A stretch of 64,000 nucleotides of DNA, from contig NC_039359.1 of the NCBI RefSeq assembly GCF_003573695.1, positions 120,349,849-120,413,848 on the forward strand, in the 5' to 3' direction. This DNA is from Papaver somniferum. Lineage: Eukaryota > Streptophyta > Magnoliopsida > Ranunculales > Papaveraceae. Made by a program: the position numbers and the translations under genes. Positions 57,346-64,000 of the stretch are shown here, in pieces. Position 1 is the first letter of the stretch, and every line of letters begins with the position of its first letter. A model generated the notes under the pieces. It was not told the DNA's origin, ran no database searches, and saw only the letters and a program-made list of their open reading frames with translations.

Positions 57346-59449
57346 CGCTCGGTAGAAGGTAATCAACAATCCAATTTCATCACACGTAGAGACCGGGAAC
57401 GACTTCTCCAAAATCGAAGCAAGGAGATCAGCAACCCCCCTGAGTTCACAAAGACTCTCTTCCCGTCAGGAGATGCATGATTTCGGGGGACTTCGCCCAC
57501 AAAATTGTGCATTCTATGGTGGAACATTTATGAGAGATTTTATATTTTACCAAGGCGCAACGTCAAGACATATTTGCAGCCCTCAACCGCGATGTGTCAG
57601 GAAAACATCTATTTCCATCCAAGAAGTCGTTCCCAAAAACATCTATTTCCTGCCAAGAAGTCGTTCCCAAACCCCTACCTCTCTTGGAAAGCACGATAGA
57701 TGGAACTGGGGACTCCTAACCACTGTTCGCTTGAAGGGTGTCCAGTTTGACAGCATACTGATTGATGCAGCCTCTCCGCTTCAACGTCCTCCAGCAGCGG
57801 CTCCGCTTTAACATTCACTTCAGCAGCCGCTCCGCTTCAGCATTCTCTTCATAAGCTGCTCCAGGATCGAAGCCGAAGCTTCAGCGTTTGTCTTCTTAAG
57901 TTTCAACATCCTCTCCAAGAGCCGAAGCCGCCTCAACGCCGCTTCCTCCTGCCAAGGATCGTACCGGGGCCGCCACTCCTTCCTGCAAAGGGTCGTACAT
58001 CCACGCTCCCCATGTCAAGGATCATGATCGCAGCCAGCCAATCTTCGTAGTCATGACCGCCTTTTGATCCATCCCTCCAAAACTCATGATCATGGAAAGT
58101 TTGCTCGCTTACGCATCCAACCAATCCTTTTACTTCCATGGATGCCCATACAATTCCATCCAAACCACTTTGTTACCACGACAATGTAGTCTCTTATGAT
58201 TACATCTGCTACCAAGAACTGTTACCACTCATTTGTTGATACCAGCCAGAGCTTCACCACATCAGCAATCACTACAAAGATGAAAACATGTAAACCATAC
58301 TTGGGGACTGAGGATATACACGGAATCCCTTCACTGTCAAAGCTCAGAAGACACAGTCAACCAAAAGGCCATAGCCACAACAAGGTCATCTACTCTTCAA
58401 GGGTGCAACACAAAAATATCATCACCTCTCCGTCTAGAAGACGCCTTCAACACTTTGCGAGGCAGCGAAGGATCCCAAGCCTGTTTAGAGGAAAACAACT
58501 TCAAAAACTAAAGAAAAATGCGAATGAGGACTGCTCATCGCACTCGACGACCATCAAAAACTCATGAGATAACTCCAGAGACGCGGCTGAAACATTTTCT
58601 TGAAGAAATAAAGGAAGCCACGATAAACAACATAACTCTCTCATTTCTACCTCTTCGCTATCCATAATATTTCGTCCATGTGATATTCTGAGCATCCCAG
58701 CGTCGCATCCAAAAGAATACAATAAGCTTGTATCAAACCCCGTGGACGTGGAGTCAAGACGATGCAATGAAAGTATGCTACACATGGGGACTACCAGCAT
58801 GGGACGCTTTCACTCCCCTCAACCAGGTTATTTCTGATTTCAACATCATCACTGTAGAAGTTTTACGAGCCACAGGAATTTCTCAACACAAAGCCGTACA
58901 TGTGCATCGAAGACTCCAAAAGCACGCCACAGAGATACATTCACATGTTCGGCCGTGCCATCGGATGTAACAGAAATATAACTGGGGACTACTCACCGCA
59001 TCTCATTCCATACGATGGTCCAAGATTCAGAAGATGGTTCGAAGGATGTCTCTTGGAAAAAAGTCCTTGAAGACTTGATAGCAACACATCGGTAACGAAA
59101 TGTCTCCCAATTCATCTATTTCATCCAGTGGCTCTGGAAGATTTCGACCATACAAGCATCCACAGCATACTGTCATCGCGATCAGAAGGTCCAGGACTGA
59201 ACAACCTAAAATCAAGGATGGACCGACAGCGCAACCACATCCATCCGTCCCAAGAATACAATGGAGTTTGGTAAATTTTGGAATCCACTGGAGAGACACT
59301 GCAGACGAAAACACGGATCCCGATGAGCGACAGAAAAAAGAAGAAGGTAAATACCTCTTTTCATATGGACGGAGTTTCTAGAATTTGCACAAAATAAAGT
59401 TTCCTTCTTGCTCCACGAAAGAGAATAGATGACTCGGCGCGACTATGTT

Positions 59450-60180
59450 ACCCCGGTCCCTCAACATCCTTCCTAAATTCTTCTTGAGTTTCACTGTCGG
59501 GACGTTTTCACCTCCTAAACGAGCTCAAACCTAAATATTCTCGCATGGGGAGATAGGAAATTCTTTTCCGGTCAGATGTAGGGGAAGACCGTCAAAATCC
59601 GAGTTCTTACGAGAATTCTACAATGATTTTAGTAAGGAGTGCTAATTAGGGTTTCGGCATCCCAAACCCTGATTTCGACAAAGTTGCCAGGCGTCATCAC
59701 CACCGTTTGGTGGCCGAAGTTCCAGCGCCATCACCACCGTTTGGTATCCTAAGTTCCAAAACCAGTTTCCATCCTTCCACGGAACTGAAGCCAGTCGTCA
59801 TCCTTCCACGGAACTGAAGCCAGTCGACATCATTCCACGGGCTCGCAACATCCCTCCTGAATTCTTCATGAGTTTCACTGTCGGGCCATTTTCACCTCCT
59901 AAACGAGCTCAAAACCTAAATATTCCCTCACCAGGAGATAGGAAATTCTTTTCCGGTCAGATGGAGAGGCGGACCGTCAAAATCCGAGTTCGTACGAGAA
60001 TTCTACAACGATTCTAGTAAGGGGCGCTAATTGGGGTTTCGACATGCCAAACCCTAATTTAGACAAAGTTGCCAGGCGTCATCACTACCATTTGATAACC
60101 GAAGTTCCAGCATCATCACCATCATTTGGCAGCCGAAGTTCCGAAACCAGTTTACACCATTCTATGGACTGAAGACAGTT
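59450..60180. repeat. ~384-bp direct duplication
   Basis: The block with CACCTCCTAAACGAGCTC, GAAATTCTTTTCCGGTCAGA and GTTGCCAGGCGTCATCAC occurs at about 59,508 and again at about 59,892. Confidence 0.7.
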
Positions 60181-60206
60181 TCCACCATTTTGCGGACCGA
60201 AGCCAG

Positions 60207-60376
60207 TTTCCTCCCATTCCAAGCCGACCGACGCGTGCGGCTCCCATTCCAAGCCGACCGACTCATGCGGCTCCCATTCCAAGCCGACCGACGCCTGCGG
60301 CTCCCATTCCAAGCCGACCGACGCTTGCGACTCCCATTCCAAGCCGACCAATACCTGCGGCTCCCATTCCAAGCTG
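60207..60376. repeat. 30-bp tandem repeat, about 5-6 copies
   Basis: The unit is CTCCCATTCCAAGCCGACCG followed by ACGCSTGCGG. The period is a multiple of three, so every frame stays open, which explains the repetitive peptides on both strands. Confidence 0.85.
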
Positions 60377-60603
60377 ACAATCTACATCTCACCACTTCAC
60401 GGTCTAGCCAGCAACACCACAAGTAGAATCTATGCAAGGCCTCCAACACGAGAATCACGAACTCTCTTTACCTCTCGAAAAAGGTTAGCCAGGTCTTCTT
60501 GACCATCTTTTCACGACTTGTCATTTCGATTTTGTCCTCTCCTGTCACCATCTTATGCTTACCTCGCAACAATGCTCTTGTTCCGAGCTAAGCAGGGACT
60601 TAA

Positions 60604-61357
60604 TGTTGATGGTGGTTTTTAGCTTAGGGTTAAAATCGTAAAACTGTATAACTGACATGACGTCACTATGACCATTAGAACATTTATTGAATCAATAAGC
60701 ATGCCTACGCAAGAATTACCTGGGTACCTTTTTTTATGGGTCATGTTCCACGACAGAATCCTTAACATCGACTGACATCATCTATGCCAAACCCTAATTC
60801 TCATGCTACCGCGCCAAGGCATGCCAACCATGCCAGCCGCACCACTGTGCCAATGGCAAACGATGCCAGCCACGCCTACCGCGCCAAGGCACGCCAACCA
60901 TGCCAGCCGCACCACTATGCCAATGGCAAACCATGCCAGCCACATCTCCGCGCCAAGGCATGCCAACCATGCCAGCCACACCACTGTGCCAATGGAAAAC
61001 CATGCCAGCTACATCTCCGCGCCAAGGCATGCCAACCATGCCAGCCGCACCACTGTGCCGATGGCAAACCATGTCGGCCACATCTCCGCGCCAAGGCATG
61101 CCAAACATGCCAGCCGCACCACTGTGCCTATGACAAACCATGCAAGCCACGTCTACCGTGCCAAGGCATGCCAACCATGCTAGACGCACCATGCGCCAAT
61201 GACATGCCAAACCCTTGGACCCACCATGCCAAGTCAACCACACCTTGCCTTGGCCCCAACCATGCTAACCGCACCATGCGCCAATGGCATGCCAAACCCT
61301 TGGCCCCACCATGCCGAGCCAACCGCACCTTGCCTGGCCCCACCATGCCAAGCCAAC
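60604..61357 (+). repeat. Right LTR of the second array-bearing element, truncated
   Basis: It matches the first ~750 bp of the left LTR (53548 to about 54,295), including the 69-bp array at 60,812-61,180. It stops at CCAAGCCAAC, where the next LTR begins. The rest presumably lies beyond the window's right edge. Confidence 0.8.
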
Positions 61358-62918
61358 TGATAGACACATTTTTGTGTCTAATTTGTCCTCAATGTCTGTA
61401 TTGTTGGAACTCTATTTTTGTACTAATATTGTGTTTTTATGTATTTTTAGGAAATAAACATTTTTGGAAAATTCGGCTCGAAAAGTTGATTTTGGCACCC
61501 GGAGGACAAGTGTTATTCGGGATCTCGCTTTTGGATAAGGGGTAACCTAATTACTAAGGGGCACCCCCAGGTCACCCCCAAGGCATCTGCTATTCGCACC
61601 CCAGTTCAGGATAGGGGGCATATCATCTTCAACCTTTTGAAATTCAAATTTTGGCGGGAAAAAATTGTTCTTGAACTGCCGTGACTAGGGTTGAGGATTT
61701 GAAGGTGTTCCTGTGAGATTCAACGGCCCAAATTAAATGGGTTTGTTCCTAGGGCCTAGACAGAGCTGGTATGAGTGTTGGATTCGGTCAAATTTGGTTA
61801 GATAATCGGTGGGAATCAAAACAGGGAAGATATTCTCAAATAGGGAAGATATTCTATTCTTGGAATTGTTGGATGGAAGAGACGTGCATGGGTTAACTCT
61901 ACTGGCTGGAAACTTCTCCTACAGCTCAGAGATGATGCGTGAAAGAGATAAACCAGGAAACAATCCGTAACAAATCAGAGAAATAAATAAAAAATATTTT
62001 GGAAAATATTCTTTTTATGGCCGGATATTCTTGGAGTTATTACAAGGATTGGAGTGACCTGTTGTGTATAAATAGGTCCCTAGTATCGAGCAGAAGGGGT
62101 TAGCGAAGTTTAGAGAGAATTGGGAGAGGTTTAGAGCACTACAGAGCAAGAAAATCCAAGTTTCAGAGATTCTGGTTCTGCTACTGCTGCTGCTGCTGCG
62201 AGGAGGAAGAACGTGAAGAACAGACTCTCCAAGACCGTCATTTATCAACAGTGACATCGACTGTCATTCGTGGGTCGTAGTTTCCCAACGACAACAGCAC
62301 TTCAGCTCTGTCGTTGAATCTGGACGCCTTCTGTGGGTCGCAAAATCCTGTTTTACATCATTTTCTTGTCTTTCTCTTCATTGTAAAACACTTTTGAGCA
62401 TCAATGAAATATTTTGAGAGGTTTTCCAACATGATGAGCGGCTAAAATACCTGGTGATTGAGGCAATGGAGGATCTATTCACTCATGTTTGATTGGTAAT
62501 ATTTTTATTTATAATTTCGTTAATTATTTATTTTATTTAATTCACTTGGATAAAAATATTAAAAAAAAGGGGATAAAATGGTTTTCTTAATTATTTGTGA
62601 ATCAGTTTGGTGTTTTATGCTTAGAATATATTCTTTGATAAATCATGCTTAAGGATTACAACTTAATATTTGGACACCTTTTAAATTAAAAAGTGATTTA
62701 ATGGAAAAATAGCTAGATAATAATTATGAAATATTTTTGTAACCAATCAACTTGAAGTAATAGTGAATCCGGAGACTTAGTCCATTTTAAATCTTGACAT
62801 CACTCTTTGAAAATTAATTTGCTTTAATTTTATTTAAATCTAAAAAAAAAGTTACCTTCACAAGTTCGAAAAGAACCAGTTTTCACCACTATCTACAACA
62901 ACATTTGAAAATACATCA
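61358..62918 (+). mobile_element. 5' LTR of a Tat/Athila-like Ty3 element
   Basis: It starts TGATAGACACATTTTTGTGT and ends AAAATACATCA. A TATA box (TGTATAAATAGG) is at about 62,065. It is followed within a few bases by TTGGCGCCGCCGACGCGGAC, matching the aspartate-tRNA-type primer site (TGGCGCCG) of Athila/Tat elements. The LTR is about 1.56 kb. A short open frame on its minus strand (62,015-62,257) is not supported as a gene. Confidence 0.75.
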
Positions 62919-64000
62919 AATTTTTGGCGCCGCCGACGCGGACCTGTGCTTAGGTAGAATTTTTTTTTAGAATTGTTTGTTCCTTTTTACGTTTCTTTTT
63001 GTCTTTTTTTTGCAGGTTCAAAGTGAAAACTAAGGACTTGGAGAGGAAAAAGTTTAAAGCGAAAAGCGAAAAGAGAAGAAAAGAGGACAATTTTAGGATT
63101 TAATTTTTAACTCTTTTTGAGTGTGTGAGGAAAACTGTAATTTTTTTTTTCTTTTTGAACTTTAAATTGGACTGGACATTTGGACTTTAATTTTTAAACC
63201 CTACGGAAGGGTACCCTTAAATACAAACTGTATGCAGGGAAGGACGGTGATTACAATATCACCTCGGTCCCTCGGGTTCGCACACGGCATAGGAGTCGTG
63301 GCCCGAGTCGACGACAACGGTTCATCCCCCGTATGGTACGGGAGGTAAGTCCAATCGAAACACTCGTGAATCCCCTGCAAGCGAGTTACTGTACTCCTTA
63401 AGGTGCTAATTGTTTGAGGACGAACCGGACTGTCTTTATTTTCCTAGTAAAGGGCAAGGCCTGGCCTAAACAAGATAAGGGTTCGGATTTCATCACCGCT
63501 CCCTTCTTGCCCGCTTTAGGAGAACAAAACCTAACGCGAACCCATGCTTTAAAATCTGATTAGAAAGAGACCTATAGGGTATCGAGCTTGTTAGGAAAAT
63601 TTTTCGAAGGATATTGGTTATTCTTTTAGCATACTTCAAAGTTCATGACGGTTTCTGTGAGTTGAATGCGTGACTGCGCCGCCTTGTACTGCGGTGAGGC
63701 CTTGGGTATCAAAGCTCCACTAAGCTTCCCTCGCCTCGATTCAACTTACTTTGACTCGGATTGATTCCAGAGGGGTTTGCTTAAATTGTAACGAATTCCC
63801 TTTCGAGATATAGAAGCTAGTCTAGAAACAATCTAAGTGAGCCATCATGCTTGTTGTTTGCTAGAAATCTCTAGGTTTGCTGTGGTAAAGTCGAGTCAGC
63901 CTGTGTGTGATTGCTAGAACCTTCCTGTTAGGATTTTTATTTCTTTTTTTTTTTTAGTGTATGCCCGATTTTGTTAATAGGGCTTGGAAAAGAGATACTC
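62919..64000 (+). mobile_element. Primer-binding site and leader of the Tat/Athila-like element
   Basis: The primer site is at about 62,924. A T-rich stretch ending GCAGGTTCAAAGTGAAAAC at about 63,013 looks like a splice acceptor or leader junction. The rest is non-coding leader (for example ACGGTTCATCCCCCGTATGG). No gag begins before the window ends. Confidence 0.6.

Larger units (their letters stand above)
53548..61357 (+). mobile_element. Second array-bearing LTR element, non-autonomous, cut at its 3' LTR
   Basis: The left LTR is 53548-56038 (start TATTGATGGTGG, so its first TG has mutated) and ends TTCACCCTCAAACA. The right LTR starts at 60604 (TGTTGATGG) after the purine tract AAGCAGGGACTTAA and is cut at 61357 by another LTR. 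The LTR start, the LTR end, the primer-binding-like site (TTGGCGACCACAGTGGGAG, 56,040) and the purine tract match the element at 31,361-40,855, so the two belong to one group. The internal 4.6 kb (56,039-60,603) shows several tandem repeats and no recognisable gag, pol or PMD gene. Confidence 0.75.

Noticed and set aside
58196..58567. 123-codon frame in the interior of the second array-bearing element
   Set aside because: No zinc knuckle, protease or other gag feature; composition is low-complexity and basic. Not supported as a gene.
60784..61545. 253-codon frame starting in the right LTR array
   Set aside because: It runs from array sequence across the insertion junction into an unrelated LTR, so it cannot be one gene.

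Overview
This 64-kb window is nuclear DNA of a flowering plant, probably a eudicot; the species cannot be fixed from the sequence. The reasons are: one intron-rich gene of a plant glycosyltransferase family, plant-type Ty1-copia, Ty3-like and Tat/Athila-like LTR retrotransposons, plant mobile domain (PMD) sequences, a PIF/Harbinger-associated Myb/trihelix-like family, and a Stowaway-type DNA transposon. Almost everything else is nested mobile DNA in various states of decay. No rRNA, tRNA, CRISPR or prokaryotic feature was seen.

Layout. (1) 1-3.5 kb: tandem copies of a ~1.03-kb unit carrying a two-exon PIF/Harbinger Myb-like pseudogene on the minus strand, each with its own TATA box. (2) 3,538-14,138: a decayed Ty1-copia element with 165-bp LTRs. 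It is split by a 4.5-kb TA-flanked mariner/Stowaway-type element (4,081-8,579) that carries a captured fragment of ribosomal protein gene RPL23A and arrays of GTGTAACT/AGTTACAC palindromes. (3) 14,700-18,011: copy 1 of an unusual non-LTR-type retroelement with an N-terminal zinc finger, a reverse transcriptase, a CCHC knuckle and a C-terminal region resembling a restriction-like endonuclease (RLE). (4) 18.4-23 kb: a PMD pseudogene on the minus strand, broken by a SIRE/Maximus-like LTR. (5) 23,368-42,751: copy 2 of the same retroelement, interrupted by a three-deep nest. The nest is a minus-strand Tat/Ogre-like solo LTR (25,421-41,478, target duplication GTGAG), then a Ty1-copia element (26,915-41,250), then a Ty3-like LTR element (31,361-40,855, target duplication CTAGT). 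The innermost element has ~2.5-kb LTRs filled with 44-bp and 77-bp tandem arrays and carries a spliced, antisense PMD gene. (6) 44,555-51,413: the only apparently intact host gene, an 11-exon hydroxyproline O-galactosyltransferase (HPGT-type, GT31) on the minus strand, with a perfect 33-bp hairpin in one intron. (7) 53,548-61,357: a second member of the array-bearing LTR family, with 69-bp and 215-bp arrays in its LTR and no recognisable gag-pol. (8) 61,358-64,000: the 5' LTR, primer-binding site and leader of a Tat/Athila-like element that has cut the previous element's 3' LTR.

The host gene stands alone, and its neighbours form no pathway with it. The points of most interest are the RLE-type retroelement family, the antisense PMD passenger gene with its own promoter and splice sites, the LTRs that carry satellite-like arrays, and the gene-capturing mariner-type element. 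Exon coordinates were derived by hand from splice sites and reading frame. Element families were assigned from motifs recognised by eye, without any database search.
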